From: Vampirovibrio chlorellavorus
Lineage (GTDB): Bacteria > Cyanobacteriota > Vampirovibrionia > Vampirovibrionales > Vampirovibrionaceae
NCBI RefSeq assembly: GCF_003149375.1
Contig: NZ_QFWH01000009.1
Span: forward strand, 1-64,000
Direction: 5' to 3'
Length of the DNA stretch: 64,000 nt
Made by a program: the position numbers and the translations under genes. Under the pieces are notes generated by a model. That model worked only from the letters and a program-made list of their open reading frames with translations, did no database searches and had not been told where the DNA came from. Below, piece after piece: positions 50,841 to 60,086 of this stretch (the first letter of the stretch is position 1; each line of letters starts with the position of its first letter).

Positions 50841-51644
50841 ATGACCACCACATCGACCCACCCCCACGCCGCAGTTACCCCCACAGCAGAGGTTCAAAGT
50901 CCTCGACTGTTCATTGTGCTGCCCGCTTTCAACGAGGGAGCGGCCCTGAGCCAACTGACCGCTTCGTTTGGTCCGGCCTTGCCCCATTGCTCCTTCCAGA
51001 TTCTGGTGGTGGATGACGGTAGCACCGATGACTCCATGTCCATACTGGAAGCGGCCCGCGTTCCACGTGTCGATATCATTCGGCATCCTCAAAACAGGGG
51101 GCTGGGGGAAGCGGTGAAAACCGGGTTTCTGGTGGCTTTGGAACGCGCCAATCCCAACGACATTATTGCGGTTATGGACTCCGACGGAACGCATAGCCCC
51201 TACCTGATTGACCGCATGATTCAACTGATAAAGGAAGGCAACGACGTGGTGGTGGCCTCCCGATATCGCTACGGTTCCCAGGTGGTGGGCCTGGACTGGT
51301 TCCGCACTCTGCTCAGCCATGGCTCCAGTTGGGTGTTTCGCATTACCAACCCTATTTTCAATATTAAAGATTACACCTGCGGGTTTCGTTTGTACCGGGC
51401 CAGTATTCTGCAAAAAGCATTCCAGACTTACGGCGATCGCTTTATCACGGAAGCGGGCTTTGCCTGTATGGCTGAAATTATTATGAAACTGAACCGCGTG
51501 GGCGCTTTGTTCTGCGAAGTACCCATGATCCTGCGCTACGATCAAAAAGTGAGTACCTCTAAAATTAAAATTGCCCGCACCATTCTGCGTTCCCTGAATC
51601 TGGTTCGCCGGGGCACTACCGGGGCTTACCGGCAACAGTCATGA
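50841..51644 (+). CDS. Family 2 glycosyltransferase (dolichol-phosphate-mannose-synthase-like)
   Basis: A 267-residue GT-A enzyme: RLFIVLPAFNEGAALSQLTA, LVVDDGSTDDSMSILEAARV, the metal-binding IAVMDSDGTHSP, VVVASRYRYGSQVVGLDWFR and DYTCGFRLYRASIL. This pattern is that of polyprenyl-phosphate mannosyl/glucosyl synthases. Its stop overlaps the next gene (a GT-C enzyme), which uses lipid-linked sugars, so the two are a functional pair: one makes the lipid-phosphate sugar, the other transfers it outside the membrane. Confidence 0.93.
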   Translation: MTTTSTHPHAAVTPTAEVQSPRLFIVLPAFNEGAALSQLTASFGPALPHCSFQILVVDDGSTDDSMSILEAARVPRVDIIRHPQNRGLGEAVKTGFLVALERANPNDIIAVMDSDGTHSPYLIDRMIQLIKEGNDVVVASRYRYGSQVVGLDWFRTLLSHGSSWVFRITNPIFNIKDYTCGFRLYRASILQKAFQTYGDRFITEAGFACMAEIIMKLNRVGALFCEVPMILRYDQKVSTSKIKIARTILRSLNLVRRGTTGAYRQQS

Positions 51645-53068
51645 TGGATGCGTTTGAAGGCCTGTGGGGCACGGCCATTTTATACGGCTTGGGGTGGATG
51701 GTGGCCTTGTGGTTTGGCTGGAAAGTGGCCTGCGCTTTTGGGGCTGAAAAACCAAGCTGGTGGGCCTGGTTCATACTGGGTCTGGGGCTGATGCTCCGGC
51801 TGGGCTGGATCGCCTGGACGCAACCTGACCCGATCAGCGATTATGAAGGGTACTGGACAAATGCCGCCCAACTGGCCAGTGGCGACTGGACGTTTGATAA
51901 CATCGACAAGCATCCCGGTATTATTTTGCTGCTGACCTACAGCCGCATGCTCTGGGGTAACAGCTACTGGCCCGCCTGGATTTTCAATCTGGCCCTGAGT
52001 GGATGGGTCATGATGCTTATCTACCTATTGGCCAAACGCCTCAGCGGCAATCGGGCAGTTGCCCTGTCGGCTCTGGCCTTGGCCGCTGTGCAGTCTCAAT
52101 TAATTGCCTATTCCGCCCTGTTGGCCTCGGAATTGCCCACCCTATACTTTTACCTCTTGCTCACCTGGCTTATTTTGGAGGCGCCACGCCACTCAAGGGT
52201 CCATTGGGCCTACTGGGCTGGCACCGGGGTTTTATTGTACTGCGCGGTTTTAACCCGTTCCACGGCACTGGTATTTTTACCCCTCACGGCACTGGTTATG
52301 CTGTTGTGTCGCCGTTCCCAATGGAAACAAAGCCTGAAAGGCTTGCTCGTGCTGGGAGCTTCCGCCGGACTGATGTTATCCACCTGGTTGTACCATCAGT
52401 ATTTATTAACAGGTCGGGTTCAACTGTTCTGGGGTGGAGAAATCTGGTTGGTGTCCACTACCCATTATGAAACGGAAAGTCGCCTGGTTTCCCCGCCCCG
52501 GTTACCGGTGCTAAAAGAACGTATTGCGCAAGCCAGATTCGGGAAAAGTGGCCCCACGGCTCGATTGGCCGAGCTGGCCGAGGACAAGGCCTGGGCTATG
52601 CACATTATCAAGCAAGATCCCCTGCGTTATCTGGCAAGCGGAAACACCCGGCTTCGGCATATTTTATGGACCACCTCGGAAACGGGCATTCGTGACACCC
52701 AATGGGGTTCGGCCCGCCTGATGCGCTATCCGGATAAGGCCATAACCCGTACGGCGGAAGTGTCCAAACAAGTGTGGCGCATTATCCTCATTTTGGGGCT
52801 TCTGGGCCTCATTGCCACCGTGATCCGGTGGCCTCAGTTATCGCCCACCGCTCGGGAGTACCTGATTCTAATCACCGGCTTCATCAGCATTTGGCTGGGC
52901 TTTCACTTTTTGATGGCCGTGGCCAGCGATCGCTGGGCTGTGCAAATTATTCCGTTTACCCTGATTTTTGCCGCCATCGGGCTGACCACCCTCACCCAGA
53001 CCCTGTCTGGCCTTGTGGTTAATCGCTCTCGACTGGCTTGCTCCCGCAGTGGGCAGCAGCAGCAGTAA
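51641..53068 (+). CDS. GT-C family (GT39/ArnT-like) membrane glycosyltransferase
   Basis: A 475-residue membrane protein with about ten helices. After the first helix a short loop carries DPISDYEGYW, a GT-C acidic motif, and later FDNIDKHPGIILLLTYSRML is typical of ArnT/PMT-type enzymes. A soluble C-terminal part (AQARFGKSGPTARLAELAED) lies between membrane segments. It is coupled by a 4-base overlap to the GT2 gene, so it probably uses that enzyme's lipid-linked sugar to modify proteins or surface glycolipids. Confidence 0.85.
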   Translation: MMDAFEGLWGTAILYGLGWMVALWFGWKVACAFGAEKPSWWAWFILGLGLMLRLGWIAWTQPDPISDYEGYWTNAAQLASGDWTFDNIDKHPGIILLLTYSRMLWGNSYWPAWIFNLALSGWVMMLIYLLAKRLSGNRAVALSALALAAVQSQLIAYSALLASELPTLYFYLLLTWLILEAPRHSRVHWAYWAGTGVLLYCAVLTRSTALVFLPLTALVMLLCRRSQWKQSLKGLLVLGASAGLMLSTWLYHQYLLTGRVQLFWGGEIWLVSTTHYETESRLVSPPRLPVLKERIAQARFGKSGPTARLAELAEDKAWAMHIIKQDPLRYLASGNTRLRHILWTTSETGIRDTQWGSARLMRYPDKAITRTAEVSKQVWRIILILGLLGLIATVIRWPQLSPTAREYLILITGFISIWLGFHFLMAVASDRWAVQIIPFTLIFAAIGLTTLTQTLSGLVVNRSRLACSRSGQQQQ

Positions 53069-53115
53069 GTTTGCCCCTAAAGCATTGAACCCCTGATATT
53101 AGTGGGGACTAACGC

Positions 53116-54540
53116 CTAAAAGACGTTTGGTTGTTGCGATGTCACCAACGGCGAACCCTGACCCCACACACCGGCAGCCTGAAACGGCGAAAAACTGGAA
53201 GAGACGGCCCCAAACGGGGGCACCGGGGCGTGAAACGGGTTCAGCCCATTCGCAGGGTGAGCCTGAAACGGGGGCTGAATGGGCTGAGCCGCCTTGATTT
53301 TTCGCTCGGTCAGGTTGAAGTTAAGCAACTGTACTGCGGTCAATGTGGAGATAGGCACCCCCAAATCGTTCAGGGCGAATTTGGCGTTCTTCAGCTTAAG
53401 CAATTGATTTCGCAGGGATGGCTCTGCTTCAAAATGCTTCAAAATATCCTGATAGCTCAGGTTCAGCAAACGATCCTCAATTTTGGCTGTCGCCGCGCCT
53501 AAGCCTGCCTTGACGTCCCTGGCATCCAGAACCTGTTTGCACTTGGCCAGGGTTTCACCCTTCAGCACTTCTTTATAGCCTTTCCGCCACAGGGGGGTGG
53601 TTAGCTTGGAGGCGAAAAAGAACCAGAAAATGGCATTGGCCGATTGAATGACCCGCTCCCGCCGTTCATTTCCGCTGCGGGCCCCGTGAATCCAGCCCAA
53701 ATACGCGGGCAGCCCCCAAAAGACCAGGGTGGCCGTCTGGCCGTTGACCTGATTGCCTTTTAGGTCAAACGTTCTGAAAAAGCGCTCAAACACTTTTCCG
53801 CCCTGGCCGCTGGATAGCTTTTGAACAAGGCTGTCTTGCAGATTTTGACGCAGACTTTTACCCAAACGTCGGGCCAGCAGTCCACCGGTCAGCAGGGAGC
53901 CTATGCCCAAGCCCAGCCCGGTGGCCACGGTTTTAAGGGCGGCGTTCCGCTGATAAGCCATCTCTTCTTGCAAGGTGCGCTTGGGTTGATGAGACCCGGC
54001 CTCATGAAAACCGATCATAGACTCAAAGTTGGCCGATTGGGTGCGTTTCATGGTCAGCCAGTTACGGGCGAAGGGGGCGGCCCAAAATGCGGCGGCAAAC
54101 GGAAAAAAGAACCCGAACGAAGCGCCCATGCGGGCCATCTTGGCAGGCAGCAGATTTTTACCGGCCAGTCGCGGCGTGACTTTGGAGAACTCTTCTTTTA
54201 GCACGTCCGTGCCCGTGTAATGCTGGGAAAGCTGGGCCAGTTGATTCACCGGCCAGCGCACCAAATGGGGCAAAAACAACGAGGAGAGCAAGGTAATGCC
54301 CGAGTTGGACAGCTCCAGAGTGGCGGTATCCCAGCGTTCTTTCCAGGTTCGGGACAAGGCAATTTTGGGGATATTAAAGGCGGTGACGTCCTTGAACAAC
54401 AATTCCGCCAGAGGGTGCTTCTCCAGAGACGCCAACCCCTTGGTCAATAGACCCAGCTCCGCTGCGGGGGAGCCAAATTTCAGCCGATTCGGCTGTCTGG
54501 CTGGGGCTATGGGTGGCATTTGCGTTGCAGAGCGAAGCAT
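53116..54540 (-). CDS. Large membrane-associated protein of unknown family
   Basis: A 474-residue protein. The N-terminal third is helical (LGLLTKGLASLEKHPLAELL). Hydrophobic segments appear around ~145-165 (MGASFGFFFPFAAAFWAAPF), ~205-235 (ALKTVATGLGLGIGSLLTGG), and ~270-300 (TATLVFWGLPAYLGWIHGAR; SANAIFWFFFASKLTTPLW). The C-terminus is a Pro/Gln/Phe-rich low-complexity tail (PIQPPFQAHPANG). No known domain is visible. Its build recalls the protein at 27279-29183. Three to four amphipathic helices could insert into membranes; the role is unknown. Confidence 0.7.
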   Translation of the reverse strand: MLRSATQMPPIAPARQPNRLKFGSPAAELGLLTKGLASLEKHPLAELLFKDVTAFNIPKIALSRTWKERWDTATLELSNSGITLLSSLFLPHLVRWPVNQLAQLSQHYTGTDVLKEEFSKVTPRLAGKNLLPAKMARMGASFGFFFPFAAAFWAAPFARNWLTMKRTQSANFESMIGFHEAGSHQPKRTLQEEMAYQRNAALKTVATGLGLGIGSLLTGGLLARRLGKSLRQNLQDSLVQKLSSGQGGKVFERFFRTFDLKGNQVNGQTATLVFWGLPAYLGWIHGARSGNERRERVIQSANAIFWFFFASKLTTPLWRKGYKEVLKGETLAKCKQVLDARDVKAGLGAATAKIEDRLLNLSYQDILKHFEAEPSLRNQLLKLKNAKFALNDLGVPISTLTAVQLLNFNLTERKIKAAQPIQPPFQAHPANGLNPFHAPVPPFGAVSSSFSPFQAAGVWGQGSPLVTSQQPNVF

Positions 54541-55020
54541 GAAGTCCTAATTCGTGCCTTCACAAGTCAATAACGAGTCCATTCGGAGTAAACCAAACGG
54601 GAGAACCCCCGTGTTCCTCGCTCACATAAAAGCCAATGAACGCAAAACACAGCGTGTTCTGTTAAAAAACCTCTCAACGAGGAAAACTGATCTCACCGGA
54701 GTTAGACAGTGCAGTATTTGAGTGGCACCTATTGCTGAACAAGCGAACAGTTCAGGGCAATTTGCAACCCAAGCCTGAATACTAGCGTAAAGAAACAGAA
54801 CCGTCCATTAAATATTCAGGCTGGCCAGACTGGCGAGGCTACCCAGCGATGTGGTGTCGATTTTGCTTCTTTTGGAATACTTAAATTTTCTTAATTTCTA
54901 CTTTAGGGGCTGTTATTTTACTGGAACTCTTCCATATTTTTTATGAGAATCCGCAAATAAAAACCACCCGCATTTCAGGCGGGTGGTTTTTAAAGCGCGC
55001 TGATAACAGCGGGTGAGCCA
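54541..55020. other. Gap between unknown membrane protein and SIMPL gene
   Basis: 480 bases with no gene. It includes the upstream region of the minus-strand membrane protein and, at the right end, a bidirectional terminator (54958-54995). Nothing else is recognised. Confidence 0.5.
54958..54995. terminator. Bidirectional intrinsic terminator
   Basis: AAACCACCCGC and GCGGGTGGTTT form an 11-bp stem around a short loop, with a T-run on the plus side and an A-run (T on the minus strand) on the left. It ends the SIMPL gene, whose stop is at 55021. Confidence 0.88.
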
Positions 55021-55785
55021 CTAGAATTTAAAGCGAACGGTCACATCGCTGGTCACGGTGGTTTCACCCGTTTCAACCGGAGGGGCGCTGTCCGCTTCCG
55101 CGCCACCCATCCGGGATTTCATGGCGAACATGGGCACCGGCCGTGGAAAACTGCCAAACTGGGCGTTGCCTTCCATGGAGTAAACCCCGGCAATAGTAAC
55201 GTCGGCGGCCTTGGCCATCACCTCGGCGTTACGGCGAGCGTCCTTCACCGCCAGCGAAAGGGCCTGATTCCGGGCCGGGGTGGGATCATTCAGAAAAAAG
55301 TTCAGGCCGTCCACATTGTTGGCACCACTGTTGAGGGCGGCATCCACAATGCGACTGCCATATTCACCCAAAGCCTCCGGGGCCGCTCCGGTCACCGTCA
55401 CCACCAGTCCATTGCTGACCTGATAGCCAACTACCTTGGGCAATTTGTCCTTCTGATACTCCTGCACCGGATAGACATTCAGTCCCTGGGTTTCCAGCTT
55501 GAGGTTGGGAATATTCAGCGCTTTTAAAGCCGCTACAATCTCCTGGGCCTTCCGGTTATTTTCACTGCGGGCCATGGGCAGCTTTTCGTTCTTGGTTTCG
55601 ACCCTGACATTTACGCTCAGGGAATCCGGGCGAACCTTGACCTCACCGTGTCCCTGGGTGCTGATTAACCTGGGCGGTTCATGGCCCTCATGGGCCTGGG
55701 CCGTCCCAATCACCGATAAAGCCAGGGCAACGCTCAGCGCCAAAGCGGATACCACCCGGGAAGGCTGATTCAAACCAGTTCTCAT
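55021..55785 (-). CDS. SIMPL (DUF541) domain exported protein
   Basis: A 254-residue exported protein. The signal peptide is SRVVSALALSVALALSVIGT with cleavage near AQA. The SIMPL domain has ISTQGHGEVKVRPDSLSVNV, QEIVAALKALNIPNLKLETQ, GYQVSNGLVVTVTG and DARRNAEVMAKAADVTIAGV. ATG at 55785 is preferred over the 11-codon-longer frame: GGGAGAAAC lies just before it. The family forms periplasmic assemblies (BP26-type) with poorly defined roles. It ends at a bidirectional terminator. Confidence 0.92.
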   Translation of the reverse strand: MRTGLNQPSRVVSALALSVALALSVIGTAQAHEGHEPPRLISTQGHGEVKVRPDSLSVNVRVETKNEKLPMARSENNRKAQEIVAALKALNIPNLKLETQGLNVYPVQEYQKDKLPKVVGYQVSNGLVVTVTGAAPEALGEYGSRIVDAALNSGANNVDGLNFFLNDPTPARNQALSLAVKDARRNAEVMAKAADVTIAGVYSMEGNAQFGSFPRPVPMFAMKSRMGGAEADSAPPVETGETTVTSDVTVRFKF

Positions 55786-55929
55786 GTTTTTGTTTCTCCC
55801 AATCAAAATAAAACGCATCTTATTTATCTTACAAAGTTTGAGAGGGCAAAGCCTCTCTTTTTCTTTTCAGAGGGCATGGTTTTCCGAAAAAGTAGGGTCA
55901 ACCTATCGCTGGAATGCCATGAAAGCAAA

Positions 55930-55959
55930 GAACAGGAACTCGGTAAAAAGTTCCTGTTC
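55930..55959 (-). terminator. Intrinsic terminator of the WGDPH gene
   Basis: GAACAGGAACT and AGTTCCTGTTC form a perfect 11-bp stem around an 8-base loop. On the minus strand a T-rich run (TTTGCTTTC) follows. It lies 38 bases after the stop of the WGDPH protein. Confidence 0.8.
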
Positions 55960-55997
55960 GGTTTGCGTAAGGGTGATAACCAAGACTCAGGCTTTAC

Positions 55998-58466
55998 TTA
56001 TTTTCCGCCCCCAAATAGCTGGGCGAATAGCGCCAGCAACTGGTTCATCATTTTCTGCAACTGTGAAAACTGATCTCCCGGCGCGGGTGCGGGTGAAGGC
56101 GCAGGGGTCGGCGTTGGGGTTGGCTTTGGCGCAGGAGACGGAGCTGGCGTAGGGGCTGGGGTGGGCGTGGCTTTTTTCCAGCCTGCCACAGTTGCCAACT
56201 GATTTTTGATTTCATTAGCAGTCAGGAAATTATCGTTCCCCACCTGCTTGGCGACTTTTTGGAGGATTGCCGACGTGACTGACTTGTTGTTGGCTTTGGC
56301 CACATCCGCCAGGGCTTTCAAGACCGGCTCGTACACCGAGCCTTTCACTCGGGCGCTGGCAGCCACCTTCGCTAATTCAGCAGCGCTGTAATTTCCATCC
56401 GCGCTGACCTCTTTCAACAACTGGTCAATCACTTTATAGTCGGCGTTGCCAGTGGTGGGGAGTTTGGTTGGTAGCGGATTAGCGGGTTTGGTGGATTTGG
56501 CCCATCCAGCCAGGGCAGGAAGATTCTGTTTGATTTCATTAGCAGTCAGGAAATTATCGTTCCCCACCTGCTTGGCGACTTTTTGGAGGATTGCCGAAGT
56601 GACTGACTTGTTGTTGGCTTTGGCCACATCCGCCAGGGCTTTCAAGACCGGCTCATACACCGAGCCTTTCACTCGGGCGCTGGCAGCCACCTTCGCTAAT
56701 TCAGCAGCGCTGTAATTTCCATCCGCGCTGACCTCTTTCAACAACTGGTCAATAATTTGATAGGAGGGATGACCGGTTGCGGGCAGTTTGTCTGGGAGTG
56801 CAGCGCCCCTGCCAACCAATGCCCCTACCTTGTAAGTATCCAGCGAATTTTTTAGACCCTTTACCGGGGTGTCGTCCGCATCGAACAATTCGCCCAGAAT
56901 ACCCGTGGGAGCCACTTTGTCCTGCATGACCCCGCCGGCTTTGGTTCGAATATCAATGTCAATGTATTTCATCCCCGGGATGCTTTTGATTTCCCTGAAG
57001 GCAAACTGCATTCTGTACTCTTTGGTTTGTACCACTACGTTGCCGTTGGTCCGGGTCACCGTGGCCCCATCATCCAGCAACACGGTCTGGCCTTCCTTCA
57101 GCTCCTTAATATCAGCCCCCACCACGTTGGGATCTTTGTAACCAATTTTGATGGAACCGTCTGCCTGGGCCTGAATGGTACGCCCGCCGACCACCACCCC
57201 GACTTCGGTATTGATGGTGGTATTTCGAGGCCCCTGACTGACTTTGGCGTTGAGTTGCACGCCCTTGTCCTTCAGGATGTTGAACAACCCTCGTTCATGA
57301 AAATCATAGGTGGTATTGTTCTTATCCAAATCCGGGTCATCCGGATCCAGGATATGGGGATCGCCCCACGATAGGGCCCGTTCGTTCGCCGCTACAGGCT
57401 TGTTTGGCGTGGGGGTAGGAGTCGGTGTAGGCGTGGGCGTCGGTGTAGGCGGATAGGGCGTTGGGGTCGGGGTGGGTGTTGGTGTGGGGGTGTTGTAGAC
57501 CACATCCATCACTGTACAAGGCCCCTCATTGTAATGAGAGTCGTAGTAGGTTTTGACGCCATTGGCCGCCACCTTTTTGGCGGTACCAGCACCCACGCCT
57601 TCCGGGGAAGCAAATGTATTGACCCCATCTGGAACCCGGAAGCCATAATTAAAGGATGTTTTCGTCCTGAGTGCTGCGGCTTCGGCACGAGTCATACCGG
57701 CGGCTACCATTTTGTCAATGCTGGCCTGAGTGGGCTTTTCGTAATACTCCACCATCAAACGCTTCTCAGGGGCGCCATCCTTACCGGCCCCCGGCACATC
57801 GGCGTAATAAAATTTCGCCGTGGGATCTGCTGGATTCCCCACCACATACACATCGTTGGGAGGGAGCAGTTTTCTACTCTTCCCATTGGCATCGACAATG
57901 GTCAGTTGGCCACCAGACAAGGTGGCCTGGGTCTTGGCCCCTTTATCATCCTGAATGACAAAGCCGTACTCGGTAAAGGCCGTATCCCCTTCCGGGTTAA
58001 TTTCTTCCACGTGGGCATTTACCGTAATCTTGGAGCCGACATCACCGCCATCTTTAAACATGGTGTAATAGCCAGGTTTCGGCTTGACATCTACCCAGGA
58101 GTAGTTGTTCCCTTTGCCCCCGACGCCCGGATCGCCAGCCACGTACATGTCATCCGCCCCCAATATCTGGGCGGCTTCGGCAGAGCCCTTCTGGGCGATG
58201 AGTTTTGCTGTGTCCTGCACAAGCTGGGTATTTTCCGCCAAAAGGCCGGTTGTGTTGTACTTCAACATGGCAAAATACTTGTTGGCGTCGGCCAGACTTT
58301 GAGTACCCTGGGTTAACAGTTCTCCCACCACTCCTTCATTGTCCTTGCCGTCCAGTTCCCGGGAAATGTGATAGGTTTTGGTGTCCTTGGCAGGCGTCGG
58401 GCTCGGTGTCGGCGTGGGCGTCGAATTGGTTGGCTTGTAGGAACCGTTGTTGCTTATGTTAGTCAC
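55998..58466 (-). CDS. Large WGDPH/VWD-like protein with EF-hand-like duplicated C-terminal domains
   Basis: An 822-residue protein with GTG start after AGGAGGGG. The N-terminal ~330 residues contain several beta-rich sections separated by Thr/Pro linkers. At ~355-520 a VWD-like domain opens with SWGDPHILDPDDPDLDKNNT, followed by TYDFHERGLFNILKDKGVQL. The C-terminal part has two almost identical ~108-residue units, each with SADGNYSAAELAKVA and VGNDNFLTANEIK, which look like calcium-binding EF-hand loops. A (PT)n-rich spacer and a Gln-rich tail close the protein. No ordinary signal peptide is seen, so secretion would need a non-classical route. It may be a surface or prey-contact protein. Confidence 0.82.
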   Translation of the reverse strand: MTNISNNGSYKPTNSTPTPTPSPTPAKDTKTYHISRELDGKDNEGVVGELLTQGTQSLADANKYFAMLKYNTTGLLAENTQLVQDTAKLIAQKGSAEAAQILGADDMYVAGDPGVGGKGNNYSWVDVKPKPGYYTMFKDGGDVGSKITVNAHVEEINPEGDTAFTEYGFVIQDDKGAKTQATLSGGQLTIVDANGKSRKLLPPNDVYVVGNPADPTAKFYYADVPGAGKDGAPEKRLMVEYYEKPTQASIDKMVAAGMTRAEAAALRTKTSFNYGFRVPDGVNTFASPEGVGAGTAKKVAANGVKTYYDSHYNEGPCTVMDVVYNTPTPTPTPTPTPYPPTPTPTPTPTPTPTPNKPVAANERALSWGDPHILDPDDPDLDKNNTTYDFHERGLFNILKDKGVQLNAKVSQGPRNTTINTEVGVVVGGRTIQAQADGSIKIGYKDPNVVGADIKELKEGQTVLLDDGATVTRTNGNVVVQTKEYRMQFAFREIKSIPGMKYIDIDIRTKAGGVMQDKVAPTGILGELFDADDTPVKGLKNSLDTYKVGALVGRGAALPDKLPATGHPSYQIIDQLLKEVSADGNYSAAELAKVAASARVKGSVYEPVLKALADVAKANNKSVTSAILQKVAKQVGNDNFLTANEIKQNLPALAGWAKSTKPANPLPTKLPTTGNADYKVIDQLLKEVSADGNYSAAELAKVAASARVKGSVYEPVLKALADVAKANNKSVTSAILQKVAKQVGNDNFLTANEIKNQLATVAGWKKATPTPAPTPAPSPAPKPTPTPTPAPSPAPAPGDQFSQLQKMMNQLLALFAQLFGGGK
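56207..56430 (-). repeat. First copy of a 324-bp-spaced duplication
   Basis: This ~224-bp segment is nearly identical to 56531-56754 (offset 324 bp, exactly 108 codons). The identity is high at DNA level, implying recent tandem duplication within the gene. Confidence 0.93.
56531..56754 (-). repeat. Second copy of the 324-bp-spaced duplication
   Basis: Partner of 56207-56430. Differences are few and mostly silent. Recombination between copies could change repeat number in frame. Confidence 0.93.
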
Positions 58467-58708
58467 GAAGAGTCCCCTCCTGCTTTTTGAGATGGTGAAT
58501 CGATAAACTTTTGGCGCTCTCGGGCAAAACGTTGCACGGGAGAAAGCGCCTTATTTTGGAATTTCGAAGGTTCTTTCCAAAACTTGAATGATCTTTACAA
58601 ACCCTTACACGAGAAATCGCCAAAAAAACGATTGGAGCCGGAGTGGTGAGGATCGCCCCGGCTGCATTCAACCTCCCGATTTCCTCCGGTTTTGATAAGC
58701 TATTGAGC

Positions 58709-59410
58709 ATGAGCATCCAGCAGCAAGTGGCACAGGTTGAAACGATCATCCGCCAAGTCCGCCCCACGGCGGGCAGTCCGCCCCTAGCGCCAGTCACTCT
58801 GGTCGCCGTAACCAAGTACGCCACGGTCGAACAAATGCAGACGGCCTACGCCGCCGGGATTCGCCATTTTGGAGAGAATAAGGTGCAGGATGCCCTCGAC
58901 AAAATGGCCTCCTTCCCGGCCACTGACTACCCCGACCTCCGTTGGCACCTGATTGGGCACTTACAGGGCAATAAGGTCAAAAAAGCGCTGGGCCGGTTCA
59001 GCCTCATCCACTCGGTAGACTCTCTGCCGCTGGCGGAAGCTATTTCAAACCTCAGCACACAGCAAGGGTTTTTACAGCCTGTTCTGCTTCAGGTCAATAT
59101 TAGCCAGGATGCTTCCCGGCATGGCTTTTCCCCTGATGAATTGCTGGACAAGGCCGCTCAAATTGCCCGACTCCCCGGTCTTGAACTGCGAGGATTAATG
59201 ACTATGGCCCCGGCGGAGGCTTCCCTGACCCAGAATGACGCGGCCCTAAAAGCCGCTTTCAGCCAAGTGGCCACCCTGAAATCGGAGCTTGAAAGCCGCC
59301 TTGGGATCGATCTGCCGGAATTGTCCATGGGAATGAGCCATGACTTTCCCCAAGCGCTGGCCTGTGGTGCTACAATAATCAGGATAGGGAATTATCTTTT
59401 TAAAACTTAA
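58709..59410 (+). CDS. yggS: PLP homeostasis protein (YggS/YBL036C family)
   Basis: A 233-residue PLP-binding protein. The PLP lysine is in LVAVTKYATVEQMQTAYAAG, then IRHFGENKVQDALDKMASF, WHLIGHLQGNKVKKALGRF and MGMSHDFPQALACGATIIRI, all characteristic. ATG at 58709 is the conserved start; 22 in-frame codons upstream are outside the family. It is followed by sepF after 95 bases, the order seen in cyanobacteria and Gram-positives. No pipX lies before it. Confidence 0.96.
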   Translation: MSIQQQVAQVETIIRQVRPTAGSPPLAPVTLVAVTKYATVEQMQTAYAAGIRHFGENKVQDALDKMASFPATDYPDLRWHLIGHLQGNKVKKALGRFSLIHSVDSLPLAEAISNLSTQQGFLQPVLLQVNISQDASRHGFSPDELLDKAAQIARLPGLELRGLMTMAPAEASLTQNDAALKAAFSQVATLKSELESRLGIDLPELSMGMSHDFPQALACGATIIRIGNYLFKT

Positions 59411-59505
59411 CGATTGGCGTACAATAAAACCAATCGAAGTTACAAAACTTCAGGTGATTCACAGGATAGTTTACAGGATAGAGAGCAGGGAGGTTTCTTG
59501 CCGGC

Positions 59506-59976
59506 ATGAACAATGGACTTTTAAGCAAGCTAAAGAACTGGGTATCGGGCGATCCCTTCGAGGATGAAGCCTACGGAATGGAAGAGGATTACGAGTTTCG
59601 TAACACTCGCCCCGAACAGGAAGTAGAAATGCTGGATGACAGCAAAAAAGCCCGCAAGCCGCTGCGCGTGGTGGATCATCCCACCAGCCAGAAAGCCCAG
59701 GTTGTGGTCATTGAGCCCCGGGCCTTTGAAGAAGCCCTGGAAATTATTGAGCATCTGCGCACCAAAAAATCGGTCATCCTGAACCTGCACTTGCTGGATA
59801 CCGCTCAATCCCAGCGTGTGGTGGATTTCCTTTCCGGCGCCACCCATGCCATTGACGGGAACCAGCAACGCATTGGCGATGGCGTGTTCATCTTCACCCC
59901 CAACAACGTCAGCATCCGCTCGGAAGCTGAAAAAAACATGGCCATTGAAGATGCCTACTGGAAGCAAAGCTACTAA
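59506..59976 (+). CDS. sepF: Cell division protein SepF
   Basis: A 156-residue cytoplasmic protein that helps anchor FtsZ to the membrane and shape the septum. The N-terminal amphipathic membrane helix is NNGLLSKLKNWVSGDPFEDE. The C-terminal SepF domain reads QVVVIEPRAFEEALEIIEHL, VILNLHLLDTAQSQRVVDFL and SGATHAIDGNQQRIGDGVFI. GGGAGG precedes the ATG. Its presence, in place of an FtsA-type anchor, fits the cyanobacterial/Gram-positive lineage. A terminator follows. Confidence 0.96.
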   Translation: MNNGLLSKLKNWVSGDPFEDEAYGMEEDYEFRNTRPEQEVEMLDDSKKARKPLRVVDHPTSQKAQVVVIEPRAFEEALEIIEHLRTKKSVILNLHLLDTAQSQRVVDFLSGATHAIDGNQQRIGDGVFIFTPNNVSIRSEAEKNMAIEDAYWKQSY

Positions 59977-60086
59977 CCATCCTTCCAACCCTCCTTCTTG
60001 CACTCGGTAAAGCGTGATTAAATCGGTTTGAAAAGCGTGTGAGATAGTCGTCCAGACTGGGTCAACCAGACTGGATTCAAAAGTTT

